DNA of 64,000 bases from Boswellia sacra (lineage: Eukaryota > Streptophyta > Magnoliopsida > Sapindales > Burseraceae), in NCBI GenBank assembly GCA_013180625.2, contig SNVD02015012.1, forward strand, positions 32,658-96,657, given 5' to 3'. The position numbers and the translations under genes were made by a program. This document shows, in pieces, positions 25,616 through 37,080 of this stretch (position 1 is its first letter; every line of letters starts with the position of its first letter). A model generated the notes under the pieces. It saw only the letters and a program-made list of their open reading frames with translations. It did not search any database and was not told where the DNA came from.

Positions 25616-25938
25616 AAGGTGTTTAAGCCGTTTCTGGACGTAAAACGAGAGGAAGATGTGAGCCCCAGTCACAACTACTTGTACATATGCATGTGTGCCA
25701 TTATTTTTGAATTTTAATGCCTTATATCTGTCATTTTTGAATTTGTATATTTTGTTTGACTTGTGCATTTATGGTGTCTTATTTCATCATCTTTTGTTTT
25801 GAATTTCTAGGCATTATTGTCAAACTTTTTCAACAAACAGCCGAGCTACCTATATAGATATCATCATTAGAATACCTTTTTGCACTCCATAAATATCACA
25901 TCTCTTGTTTCCTTCTTCACACATAGTTAGAAAGTTGC

Positions 25939-26590
25939 ATAGACATAAAGGGAACATCAAAACGTCAAATCCAAAAGATATGTGTATTCTGTGGATCTCA
26001 ACCTGAAAAAAGTGAAGAGTTTGTAGCAGTAGCAAATTATCTTTGTAGGCTATTAGCCGAAAGAAAGATTCATGTGGTTTATGGGGGAGGTAGCCTCGGG
26101 TTAATGGGTTATGTGTCAACAGCTGCACTTGTATTGTCAAGTTTTAGGTATTATTCCTAAAGCTTTGGCAGTAGAAAGCATCGTTGGAAAAACAGTTGGG
26201 AAGGAGTTACAGGTCTCCTTTATGCTTGACCGCATGACATATATGCTTATCAATTCGGATGCCTTTATTTCTTTACCAGGTGGCTTTGGTATTCTCGAAG
26301 GAATTTTTCAAATTGCCTCTTGGGCCCAACTAAATCTCCATAAAAAACCCATAGGTTTGTTGAATGTTAAAAATTTCTTTGATCGTTTGATAAGTTTTGT
26401 TGATGCAGCTATAGAATAAAATTTTATCCCTCATTCGGTGCGACAGATTCTTGTTTCTGCCACTTCTGCTAGTGAGTTACTTGACAAATTACAAGCAGTT
26501 GAGTATGAACCTGACCCAGCTATAACTCAAATTAATTGGTCAGGGGGACAAAACAAAAAGTATAAATTGGATTTGAATCTCTGTTTGTAA
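25939..26590 (+). pseudogene. LOG: LOG-like cytokinin phosphoribohydrolase, decayed copy in element 1
   Basis: Reads KICVFCGSQPEKSEEF, VVYGGGSLGLMG, a frameshift near 26120-26140, then VLGIIPKALAVESIVGKTVG and ISLPGGFGILEGIFQIASWA. A stop at about 26416 precedes NFIPHSVRQILVSATSASEL. The family motif PGGxGTxxE has become PGGFGILEG, losing both the Thr and the catalytic Glu. The likely start ATG appears as ATA at 25939. Intronless, whereas plant LOG genes have several introns, so it derives from spliced RNA or a non-plant source. It sits inside the LTRs, so it is element cargo. Confidence 0.88.
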
Positions 26591-27934
26591 TTTTTCTTGT
26601 CTTTTATTTTAGCATTTTATTTTAAGTGTCTTTCAGGTCGTCTCTCTTGAATAATAGAAGCTTCAGGTACTATCTCTTATACTTTATCTCTCTACATTTA
26701 AACATTGAGGACAATGTTTCATTTGGTTGAGGGGGGGGAAGGATAGTAGACATAAGTGTGTCTTGAATTTTCTTTTTCTTGCAAAAAAAAAAAAAAAGCG
26801 AGTTAGTAATTAGATTCAAAGTGCGGTGTAAGGAGTTCAAATCCTCTTGAGACGCATTCTGGGTTAAGAGTGGCATAGTAGGGAGGGCTAGTTTGAACTC
26901 TTGAAGCACACTCTAACTAATTTGTCATTTTGTTTTGATTTTGCATTTTTGAAGACTCATTTTAGCTAACATGATATTATTTAGTTTTGATTTTTGAATT
27001 TTATAACAAAGAGGTCTTATTTATTTTACTTTGAATTATTCAAATCTATGAACTCTCACAATCTTATCATTGAATAAATTTTGTGCTTATGTACTCGTTA
27101 AGCAAGTATTCATGAACCTTTCTTCACACACACACATACCTTGATGCATGATTGTGGGTGGCGAAATAAAATGTTGTAATATCTGAGTTCTTTTGTTTTG
27201 TTTAGGGTAACAACATAGGGATGGGAAAAGTTCAAAAAAAATGATAAAAGCAAAAAAAAAAAAAGAGCAATTGTGGATAAGTTTGGTCTCGTAGCCTCCT
27301 TAATCCGAGCAATTAAGCCCGATGGGTGCCTTAACACCTAATACCCTAAGATCAACTGGTTTGGGAGCTATTGGCCCAAAGCTCGTTGCATGGATTAAGG
27401 TAAAAGCTTAATGGGATTGAACATTGCACTATTCACAAGTTTCTAAATAAAAATAAAGCATCGGCAACTCGAGTCGTTAAGCTCGTAGGGCTGTCTTAAC
27501 ACCTATTGCCCAAAGGCCAACTGGTCTGGGAGTCATTAGCTTAAGGCTCGCTACATGGGTTAAAGATGCATTCTTTCAAACAAAAAAAAAAAAGAAAAAG
27601 AAAAAAAGAAGAAAAAAATATATGTACACAAAAATAATGATGAATGAATGCTCCCTGCCTAAGGTTGTTAGCCTAACAAATATCAGAACCGATATGGCTT
27701 CTTTCTAATAAGCCCCATAATCATGTGTCAACTGAGCACACAAAGAAGGTTTGTCAATATCTTGACTGAAGGGTACATGAGTTATTTAAAAAAAAAATCG
27801 GTTGACAGTTTGTTTATTTGGATAAAATCAAGGAGAGTGCAATAATGACCACCTTGGATGTAAAATTCTATAAATCACTTCTAAATAATAACGCTTTAAT
27901 TGCTAGGGACTAGAAATAAGCTAGTTAGGGGGTG
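26591..27934 (+). other. 3' UTR of element 1 with Athila-like motifs and polypurine tract
   Basis: Contains ACATTGAGGACAATG (about 26702) followed by a long G run (26732-26739), also found downstream of LOG in element 2 (50217). An imperfect ~100-bp unit occurs twice (27297-27402 and 27471-27567; 'cttaacacctaataccc' / 'cttaacacctattgccc'). Long A tracts occur at 26779, 27230 and 27580-27630. The polypurine-like tagttagggggtg (27922-27934) abuts the 3' LTR. No gene seen. Confidence 0.7.
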
Positions 27935-29317
27935 TGATGAACACTTAAATATGTATGCTTAATAAGAGTTTAGTTCATCATATTGCATTAATAGTGTCAT
28001 TAAATTCCTCAACTTAAACGTATTTGTAGTCTTTGCATCTTTGGAATTAACTTTCTTTTAATTTTGGTTTTGTTATAGGTTCGATAAAATAGGTATAACT
28101 TTGTATTTATAGATCAGAATGGTGTAAATATTAATGTTTTGAAAAGCTGATTAAATTATCTACAAGATTGTATTTCACAAGCATCATCAAATTCGGGCTC
28201 TTAGTAGATCAAAAATGGGCTTGAAATGAACCTATCTGCAGTTTAGGCCCAGCCTGACCATGCCTCAGTATTTTGACCATATCCCTCAAGATGCATATCC
28301 AAATCATATGAATCAATATGTTCTAGAAAGCTGAGAGAAATATCTACGACTTTTGTGAAGACATATGATTAAAATTCTCAATAATTCAATGTCAAAATTG
28401 GTGGTCAAAGTCAGTTCACCTAATTACCCTAATTGTCAAAGTTGGTGCATCTAATATTTGACAATTATTTCTCTGTAATTTGACAAGTTTGCCCCTGAAT
28501 GTATCTATAAATAGAGGTGCCTTGTGACCCATTAGGACATCTTAGTCTTGGCTGGGATCTTTTGTTATTGTGATTTTATCTCTTGTGTTTTAATGTTATT
28601 AATGAATTTTCTTTTTCTTGCAATTTGTTTTCTTTCTTTTATAATGTCCTTCTAATTTCTCTCTTGCTAAGGTGAAAAGGTGAAACCCTTGATATGAAAA
28701 TAAGAATTTTCTAACCCTTTGATATGTGCTTAATAATCATAATCTTGTGTTGTTTATTTTATATGATTTATATTTTTTTTCTTAATCAATCTTGACACCA
28801 CTCGTAAAGTGGAGGTCTTGATCTATTGTCGACAATCCTTGGCACATCAAATGTTTGGATCCTTTCTAGATGTCGTATGATTCTTCCTTACCGACACAAG
28901 TCTAGTTAGGAACCTTGATTTACTGTAGACATATGGTGATTGGTACATTGGATGCTTGAACCCATTTACAACAAGTGGTATAAATATTGGTAATGAAACA
29001 AATATAATTCATATAACTAAAATGGGCTACTTATCCTTATTTGATATATCAAAGGTGGATTCCCTAACCTTAGCTTTCATTATTATTGTGTTAATTTCTC
29101 TTGTATTTTAATTATTCTCATTTATTGTTTATGAACTTGTTCTTTACTTATATTTGTTGATATTATCTTGCCATCTCTTTGAATCATCCATATTATATTT
29201 GCTTACTTTATAGTTTGTAGCGCTAAAACTCCTTTCTCGTGGATCGACTCTGGTCTTATCGGGTTTATTACTTCGACACTCCTATACTTGGGAGACAATC
29301 CTTTTTCGGATGTGTCA
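27935..29317 (+). repeat. 3' LTR of Athila-type element 1
   Basis: 1383 bp, partner of 18204-19585, same TG..CA ends. It carries the same TATA box near 28505. Confidence 0.92.
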
Positions 29318-29377
29318 CTTTAATCCATGTATATATGATTTCTATCTTAATAGTTCTTCTAACTTAATGATTTTTTG

Positions 29378-29490
29378 CTTGGTCAGACGGATTGTTAAGA
29401 AGTCATTCGTCTGCAGCTTGAGGTGGAGTGCCTTCAAGCTCAGGTCGTCGTTGTCTCCTTCGATATTGATAATGATGGCGATAGGTGAGG
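29378..29490 (+). pseudogene. Remnant of antisense gene 1 tail (coiled coil)
   Basis: One frame reads LQLEVECLQAQVVVVSFDID, a short heptad-like stretch, in host sequence that was contiguous with 18180 before element 1 inserted. Plausibly the C-terminal exon of the PMD gene; weak evidence. Confidence 0.35.
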
Positions 29491-29789
29491 ACTGTCACCA
29501 CCGATTTTCATCAGGATTTTTTTTTTTGTGTACTTCCGTGAATGAACTTTCATGATGTATAATCAAATAAATTTCAAAGATTTAGTGAAACTTCTTTATT
29601 TCTGATTCGAAATATTTTGCGCACTATACTGATTTTACATCCAAATTCATTTGAATTTCTTTCTACATCATTAGTTATTCAATTCTGAACAACACTACAA
29701 AATCTAGAAGCCACACTCTCAAAACCGTTCGTCGATATGCGTTCTGTAAGTCAAAGGGTCACGTAAATGGGTTGATTAGCCCTAATAGC
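29491..29789. other. Non-coding spacer between antisense genes
   Basis: AT-rich, no supportable reading frame or repeat. Confidence 0.4.
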
Positions 29790-29940
29790 TGCTGGCTGGC
29801 CATCAAATCATTGGGTGACTGTCTGATGGTCGGGTGGCTATCTGATAGTTGACTAGCTATCCTACAATAACTGACCGACAGTCAGATAGCTGATCGACAG
29901 TTCTCCAACAATTCTGTCTCGATTTGTGCACTATTTAAGT
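29790..29940 (+). promoter_or_regulatory. Promoter module of antisense gene 2
   Basis: Contains gactgtctgatggtcgggtg, gctatctgatagttgactag and gaccgacagtcagatagctg, then a TATA-like CTATTTAAGT at 29931-29940, about 90 bp before the ATG at 30029. Same block type as at 15994 and in both LTRs. Confidence 0.6.
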
Positions 29941-30028
29941 GCTGTTCCTTTCGGCTACTTTTGTGCCCATTTTCTCTTGTTTCTCAATGTTTCTTTCTTT
30001 ATATTAACACCTCTTTGTGTCATTCAAC

Positions 30029-31473
30029 ATGTCTGAAAATTGTCTCCAGATTTTCCCGCCCTTTCTAAGGCCTTTGAGGGATGAGAACTGGAAATGACTC
30101 GAGCTTATCAGTCTCTATCATCTGAAGTTCCTTCATCACGTTAAGCTCAACATCCATTTTCTGAAGGAGTGTGCAACTTTTTGGGATTATCATGATCACG
30201 TCTTTTGCTTCAACAAGCTGGAGCTTTGCCTTCTGTATGAGGAATTCTCTACCATACTCAGTCATCATTCATCCAGTTCTGAGAGCCTTATTCTACCCAC
30301 CATCCAGACACTATCAACATTTGACCTTGCCCATTTCTTCGACTTCCAATTTCCACTATAGGTATTCACACCAAGGGTGGTAGAGTGACACTATCCTCCA
30401 TCATGCCTTTGCTCGGGATGATGAACCAGACTTTGTCTGGTTGGCTTCGCCTTCTTCAGTTTTGCCTCTCTGTTCAGTTTTTGTTGGTCTCACCGAATGG
30501 TCTCAGAGATCCACATCTTGTGACCATCATCTCTCAGATGAGCCTCGGTTCACAGTAGTTCCCTTGATTTTGGCTGAGACATTTATTGGACCGGATCTTA
30601 TCAAGAGGGATTCGAGTTAGAGATTCAATGGTAGTCTTCTGCTTCTTCAGGTTTTTCTTATGCCAATTTTTTTTTTTTTTACACTCTAACTTTTGCCTAA
30701 GCTGCCCTTTTGGTTTTTTGACTTAGCGTGCTTGTCCTAACTTTTTCCTAAGCTGCCCTTTTGGGTTTTCAAATTAGCGGGCTCTTCCTTTTTTTCTCAT
30801 CCCCTAATTTTTGCCTAAACTGGCCTCTTCGGGTTTTCAACTTAGTGGGCTTGCCTTAATTTTTGTCTAAGACGCCCTTTTCGGGTTTTTGACTTAGCAG
30901 GCTTCTTCTTAGTTTTTTTTTTCTTTTTTCCTTCTTTCTTAGATTTGGTTACAAGGGAGATTATCTATCCTTGCACCACCTGAAAGAGACATTTCCCATT
31001 ATAGCCCTCTACTTCATAGGAGGAGAAAACTTGAAAGACGCTCTTCTTGCATTGACTGGCTCCGAGTCATTCCTGATGCTCAGATTTGGTGGCACTGTCA
31101 ATGGTAGAGGCTTGAACATGTGACCATAGGGACATATATTGCATGCATAACTCTATCGGATTTCACCCATAGTTCATTATGCGATCCTGCCAAGCTACAC
31201 TGACAGTATGGTTAGAAGCAAAAGATTATGGATTCATCGTCTACTTTTGATCCTGGGAGACTATTTACTCGTTATCTAGAGAATGTGAGAGATTCTTAGA
31301 GACATCGCACCATTGAGAGGAATCTATTCCATGATCCTGATTTTGAGACTAACGACCGATACAAGGATTGGGTGACCTTTCAGGCTTCCATTCCTGATCT
31401 TATTCTTCGAGCTAGGCAGTGCTGTGAGCAATACAGTGAGCCTATTTGTAGTCTATCGAAGAGGCAGAGATAA
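30029..31473 (+). pseudogene. Antisense gene 2 of the Ogre/Tat element (PMD/DUF7745-like, uncertain)
   Basis: Plus strand. Starts MSENCLQIFPPFLRPLRDEN and continues KECATFWDYHDHVFCFNKLE, LCLLYEEFSTIL. The FW-D-x-x-VF-F...EL-C...EEF layout recalls the N-terminus of plant mobile-domain/DUF7745-type proteins. A likely intron (GT at about 30648, AG at about 30942) contains a tandem repeat. The second exon (30943-31473) includes IDWLRVIPDAQIWWHCQWWR and PGRLFTRYLENVRDS before a stop. Several frame breaks. The family is a guess from motif layout; that it is a gene-like ORF with its own promoter block is better supported. Confidence 0.5.
30687..30910. repeat. Tandem repeat, ~60-bp unit, four copies
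   Basis: Four imperfect units around 'tttttgcctaagctgccctt' plus 'gggttttcaacttagcgggc'. Lies in the presumed intron of antisense gene 2. Confidence 0.85.
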
Positions 31474-31698
31474 CATTGTTAGTTCCTTGGTTCGTTTGGA
31501 TGTTCGATGTTTCTTTTTTGTTGTTATGCAAAATAATAAGACATTTCAAAAGACATATTTGTTCCAAACAGTTTCATTCCATTAATAAAAAGTATAATCT
31601 TTTTTCATCGAACAATATGTACACAATGATACAACTCGTGTCATTAATCATCCATTTCTGGTTTTCTGATTAATTATTTTTCCTCTTACTCTTTTTTT
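31474..31698. other. Gap between convergent antisense gene 2 and integrase
   Basis: AT-rich junction where the plus-strand antisense gene and minus-strand pol converge. No gene seen. Confidence 0.5.
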
Positions 31699-32910
31699 TT
31701 ATACGTAATATTTCTTTAGCTTGTCCATGTTGATAGGGTCAGTGAACTCATTCCTTTCCATATCTGATAAAATGACGGCTCTGTCAGACATGACCTTCAT
31801 CACAATAAATGGACCCTCCCAGTTGGGTTTAAACTTCCCTCTTGGATCAAACACAACTGGTCTTGCTTGCTTGAGGACCGACTCTTCTTTTTTGAACTTC
31901 CTTGCCTTTATTCTTTTGTTAAAAGTTCCAGCAACCCGTTTCTGATATAGCTGTATGTGATACCTGGCCTTCATTCTTTTCTCATCAATCAAGGCCAAGT
32001 GTTCATATCTACTACGAATCCACTCCTCTTCAGGAACTTCTGCTTCAATCAGAACTCTCACTAATTTCATTTCTATCTTGATTGGTAGAACTGCTTCTGA
32101 ACCATATACCTAACGAGAATGGCATCATACAGGCCGAACTTCTGGGTGTCGTTCTATAACTACACAACACAAACAGTAACTTTTTTGCCCAATCTTTATA
32201 TGTTTACACCACGTTGGCCAACATCTTCTTGATATTCTTATTTGTTGTTTCTACTGCCTCATTGGCTTTTGGCCAGTATGGAGATGATTTATGGTGTTTA
32301 ATTCCATACTTCTCAAACAAAGCACTAGTCTTGACTTCAAAATGAGCCCCATTGTCAGTCACGACATGGTATGGAACCCCAAATTTACATATCATGTTTT
32401 TCTCAATGAACTTCATCATTTGTTTCGCCCCTAACTTAGTATAGGAATCAGCTTCTATCCATTTGGTGAAGTAGTCGATCACTACTACCACATACCAATG
32501 TCCATTAGAGGTCGACGACCTTATTTCACCTATAATATTGATACCCTACACAACAAAGGGCTATAGTGCAGTCATCCCTTGTAGTTCCAAGGGTGATTGG
32601 TGGATCAAGTTTCCATTAATTTGGCACTGGTGACACTTTTTCACAAATCAGACACAGTCCATCTCCTTAGTTAGAATCCTTGCCTCATGATCCTCCTTAC
32701 AAGTAGTAGTCCATTCATGTGTGGCCTACATACACCACTATGGATTTCTTTTATAAGCCTCATTGCATCCTTCTCATCCATACACCTCAGTTGTATCCCT
32801 TCTAGCATTCTCTTATACATCATCCCCTGATGACAAGTAAATTGTTGGGCCAGCTTATGTAACACAACTCTATCCTTCTCATTGGCCTCATTAGGCAAAC
32901 TCCTCTCTTT
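31699..32910 (-). pseudogene. Ogre/Tat integrase
   Basis: Minus strand. Core domain at 32204-32491: VVVIDYFTKWIEAD, VPYHVVTDNGAHFE and PYWPKANEAVETTNKNIKK, giving the Asp-Asp-Glu catalytic triad. The zinc-binding N-terminal part is at 32671-32898 (HSGVCRPHMNG). The C-terminal end at 31699-32070 includes RPVVFDPRGKFKPNWEGPFI. Frame breaks near 32100 and 32520-32670. Confidence 0.9.
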
Positions 32911-33042
32911 TAGTTATTTCTTTAAGTTGTGAAACCATGGCTTCTTATCCACTTCGATCTTTATTACATAAGGCTCCATGTAACAAAGACCCCATGCTTG
33001 TGATATCACTGTTGGCCTCACTAATAATTCTTGCGTGCTTAC

Positions 33043-33500
33043 CTATACTGATTGCAACAAAGCTAATACGTCAGCTATCTGATTCTCACTTTTAGGAAGA
33101 TGGGTGAAGGTGCACTGCTTGAACCTCCCAGTCAACCTTCTAACATGTTTAAGGTAAGGCTTTTGCTTCCTTTCTCGTGAATCCCAATCTTCATTGGCTT
33201 GAGCGATGACTAGCTTGGAATCTCTCCACACCTCTATTTCATCAATACCATGGCAATCACAATTTTTAAACCAAAGGTGCAGGCTTCATAATCGACCATA
33301 CTGTTGTTGACTCTGAACTTCAACTGTTTGATGAATGGGATGACTTCTTTAATTGGTGACACTAGAATAACTCCTATTCCAGAACCGTTACGATTAACAG
33401 CTCCATCAAAGAACATTCTCCATCCCACTATCAAGATTACCCTTAGATGTTCATTTGGGAATTCCAACTCCCATGGTTCATTATCGTCAGCCGGGTTCAT
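33043..33500 (-). pseudogene. Ogre/Tat second (archaeal-type) RNase H
   Basis: Minus strand. WRMFFDGAVNRNGSGIGVIL (about 33380-33440) and NSMVDYEACTFGLKI start the domain; DSKLVIAQANEDWDS and LPKSENQIADVLA finish it (33043-33231). An extra RNase H downstream of the RT-linked one is a hallmark of the Tat clade. A frameshift near 33235 splits it. Confidence 0.88.
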
Positions 33501-34790
33501 GGTCAAGAATTCTACCATTATTCTTCCTTTTACCACCTTCTTAGTGACATATTCAATATTGAATTCTAATAACTGTACCACCATCTTGCTAGCTTTCCCA
33601 CCAATGCTAGTGCCTCATAAAGATACTTCATTGGATCCTCTTTTGAGACAGCCTTAATTTTGTAAGACTGAAGATAGTGCCTCAGTTTTTTCAAGAGCCA
33701 GACCATGGCTAAACAGGTTCTCTCCACATAGCTATACTTTGTGTCATATGGTAGCAGCTTTTTGCTAAGATAATAGATGGCGTGCTCCACACCCTTGTCA
33801 TCTTCTTGTGCCAGCATAGCATCGATAGCCTCCTCCTCAAGAGCTAAGTAAAGAATTAAATTCTTCCGAGGTTTTGACAGCCTCAAAACCGGTGGACTCT
33901 GCAGGTACTTCTTAATTCTTTCGAATGCTTCTTGGCACCGATCATTTCATTCTACCGGCTGATTCTTCTCTAAAAGCCTAAATGTTGGTGTACAAATGAT
34001 TGCTAGTTTAGTGATGAATCGATTGATAAACTGGATCTTCCCCAAAAACCCTTGAACTTCTGTTTTGGTCTTAGGTGACGACATCTCCATAATGGCCTTC
34101 ACCTTGTCTAGATCTACTTCTATCTCTTTCTTGCCAACTACAAACCTTAGTAACTTCCCCGAGGCAACTCTGAAGACACTTTTTTGGATTTAATCGCAGC
34201 TTGTGTTTTTCTACCCTTTCTAACAACCTGGCTGAGGCTTCAAAATGACCCTTTCGGGTCTCAAACTTTACCATCATGTCATCTACATAAACTTCTATCT
34301 CCTTATGCATCATATCATGAAATAGTGTTATCACCATTCGTTGGTAAGTAGCCCCTACATTCTTCAAATTGAAGGGCATCACCTTGTAGCAATAAGTTCC
34401 CCATTCTATAATGAAGGTTGTCTTCATCTTGTTTTCATTGACCATCATTATCTAATTATACCCAGAAAACCCATCTACAAAAGAGAACATCACACTGGCG
34501 GTAGTGTTGTCTACCAACACATCGATATAAGGCAAAGAAAAATCATCCTTTGGTGAGGCCTTGTTCAAGTCTTCGTAGTCCACACACATTCGAACTATTC
34601 CATCCTTCTTTGGTACTGGCACAATCTTAGCTAACCAATCCAGATACCTTACCACTTCTAGAAACTTGGCTTTAATTTGTTTAGAGACTTCCTTGTTAAT
34701 TTTCTGAGCCCATTCTGGCCTCATTCTTCTTAACTTTTGCTTAGCCGATTTCACATATAGATATAAGTCAGAATTTTATGCTAAGCGATG
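33501..34790 (-). pseudogene. Ogre/Tat reverse transcriptase and RNase H
   Basis: Minus strand. RT begins near 34754 with MRPEWAQKINKEVSKQIKAK and PVPKKDGIVRMCVDYEDLNK, then FSFVDGFSGYN. Catalytic VYVDDMMVK is at about 34260-34285. RNase H follows at 33566-33886 with HAIYYLSKKLLPYDTKYSYV. Frame changes at 34450, 34170 and around 33900. Confidence 0.9.
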
Positions 34791-37080
34791 CTTCTGTTTA
34801 TCCCGGGTATGTCGTCATAGGACCATGCGAAGACTTCTTCACGGTTCTTTAATAATTTTTCAAATTTCTCTCTCCCTTTAAGAGTTGTATCAAGTGCAAT
34901 GCATATGTTCTTAGGTTTTTTTTTATTATACCAAGATTAATGTCATGAGTTTGAATGGTATCAATTTCAAATATGCTAGTGAAATGCAAATTATGATGCA
35001 CAACACCATTAGGAAAGACATCAAACAAGTAAGCAAAATTATTCTTCATTACGTTACATTTTGAAACATAAACAATGTCTTCTTCTTCGAAGAGGTTGGA
35101 TACAAATATATCTTCATAAGATACACTTTTAATTCCTTTCTCGAAGAAAGTAGCTAGGTCAATGGACGAGTCCATTGGTAGTGCTGGTTCTTGAGGCTTC
35201 TCCTCTTTGATGGTTATCTTCTCCATTTCTCCCAATAAGTCATTCCCTCTAGAGACTCCTGCCTAAAGGATATCTCTGAAGATCTCAAATCCAAGCTTCA
35301 ACATTCCCTTGAAAACCCATAGCTCAGTAGTTCTCACATACTTCGTATCTTGGGCCTTAATGAATTTGATGAATTTCCCTTTTATGGGCTTATCATCTTT
35401 TTCTTCCCCTTCAGATTCATAGCCTAACCCTCTTCTAGAGGTCTGACCTTTGAAGTCTGGAAAAGATAGTAGGCTACATCCATTTCTCCCAAGTCCAGTT
35501 CCTGACATGTACCCTTATTTCTTTATTATTCTAGTAATGACTGGGTTGACTTCATTAATCATGGCTACTTGAAAGCCACCCATGTAAGGTATTTCTCCAA
35601 CCTTGACACTTAAAGCAGCTGGTGCAATAGTTGAGGCTGTATGAACGGTTACGATTTCTTCATCCATGTTGAATCAAATTTTCTGATGTAAAGTGGAAGG
35701 AACTCCTCCCAGTGGATGGAACCATGCTCGTCCCAACAAAGCAATAAACGTGACTGGAATGTCAAGGACCGTGAATTTTGTCATCACTTCAATCGGCCCA
35801 GTCTTCACTGAAGCTTTGAAGATCCCAATAGCACTTATCTTCAAGTCATCATAAGCCTTGATCACCATCTCACAAGGCTTAAGCTCATCATTACTAACCC
35901 CCTACTTGTGTAATATCTTCATAGGCATACTATTGATGGCAGACCCATCATCCACCATGATGCATAGAGACGTCTTCCCACCAATCTCTGAGGTGATGGA
36001 CAATGGCTTATTATGGTTTCTCCCTTCGAATGGTAGATCTTCATCTGTGAAGGTGATTGTCCCTCTTTCTCTTACCCCCTTGGGTTTTCTTCTAGTCAAG
36101 GCGGTCAACATTTCACTGGTAGTGGTAGCTATCGATATCTCTACCTTTACTAAAGCCTTCACCGTGGCTTTTCTATGCTTTTGCGATGATATAAGTAAAT
36201 CTCAAATGTTAGCATTCACTTGAGTCTTCTTCAACTGTTTAATCACTTGATCTTCTTCTCTCTTGGTTCCTTCTTCGTTGGCAACTTCTTTGCCCTTTTC
36301 ATTTGTCCTCTTAGTTGATTTCTCTTTTTCCTTCTCATGGTAAAATCAATCACTCCTTGTTATTCCTTGAACATTTTCTCTCTCACCCCTGAGTGTTTCT
36401 CTCTCATGTGTTTCTCCCTTAATTCTTATTTCTTCTTTGTTATCACTACTAAATTTAGCCTAAAAGTTTGGAAAGTCTTGACTTGAGGGATGTCATCCCA
36501 AATTCTCATGACTCTCACTTCCTTACACCTTCTAGGCAAGCTTTTTCTCCTCACAAGACTCTCATCTTGCTTCCCTTTCCTAACTTCACTACCCTTCTTT
36601 ACCTTGAGTCTCCTAGGTGGTGGGCCTTTTCTACCCTTTTTTTGCCATCCATGTCTTGACAAATGTGCTTGTTGGCATAGGCTTCTTCTTGATGGGCATC
36701 ATTTCAACTTCTTCTTCTTCTTTTTCTTGGGGCTCCTTTTCTTCTTGGTCACTAAGATTCACAAGTTCGAGTTCTAAGCTTCGTTTGACCCTTTTCACTA
36801 CAATGTTGGCCCATCCACCTTTCTTGGTGTGAATCTTGGCTGTCAAACGAACGAGCTCATCTTCCACTCTATCAATGATCTCCTCGGGCTCTTTTTCTTT
36901 GGGCTTGGGCTTCTTTGTCGAGGTCGCCTTTCTAACAGTTTGTTCTAGCTTGGACTTCTCCCTTCTTTTGGCTCTCTCAGCCTTGCTTGATCTATACTCC
37001 TTGAAGGAATTCATAAGTTGCTCCTCAATCAAGCCCAATCCAATCATGTTGGTTGATGGAGGACACATCTTGTTATAGTT
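34791..37080 (-). pseudogene. Ogre/Tat protease and long gag-PR/PR-RT linkers
   Basis: Minus strand. The protease site MVDDGSAINSMP is at about 35910-35960, preceded by GRNHNKPLSITSEIGGKTSL. The segment at 35674-35868 (VPVTFIALLGRAWFHPL in part) ends the fold. The linker toward RT (34849-35508) is acidic and has no known domain. The upstream linker (36631-37068) is Lys/Glu-rich, with KKPKPKEKEPEEIIDRVEDE. Several stops. Confidence 0.8.

Larger units (their letters stand above)
18204..29317 (+). mobile_element. Athila-type Ty3/gypsy element 1 with LOG and Cys-rich cargo (old copy)
   Basis: 11.1 kb, plus strand, nested in the Ogre/Tat antisense region. LTRs at 18204-19585 and 27935-29317 start TGATGAAC and end GATGTGTCA. 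Flanks CTATA (18199-18203) and CTTTA (29318-29322) fit a target duplication with one change. Order: PBS, gag, PR, RT, RNase H, INT, Cys-rich ORF, LOG, 3' UTR, polypurine tract. Gag/PR style and the tRNA-Asp PBS fit Athila. LTRs differ at about 6% by eye and all ORFs are broken. Confidence 0.92.

Noticed and set aside
27297..27567. tRNA-like genes in the element 1 3' UTR
   Set aside because: The repeated ~100-bp unit lacks a T-loop box and a consistent cloverleaf by eye.
35858..37078. Plus-strand ORFs opposite Ogre gag-PR
   Set aside because: Shadows of the Lys/Glu-rich minus-strand linker; composition only (Ser/Leu/Phe-rich).
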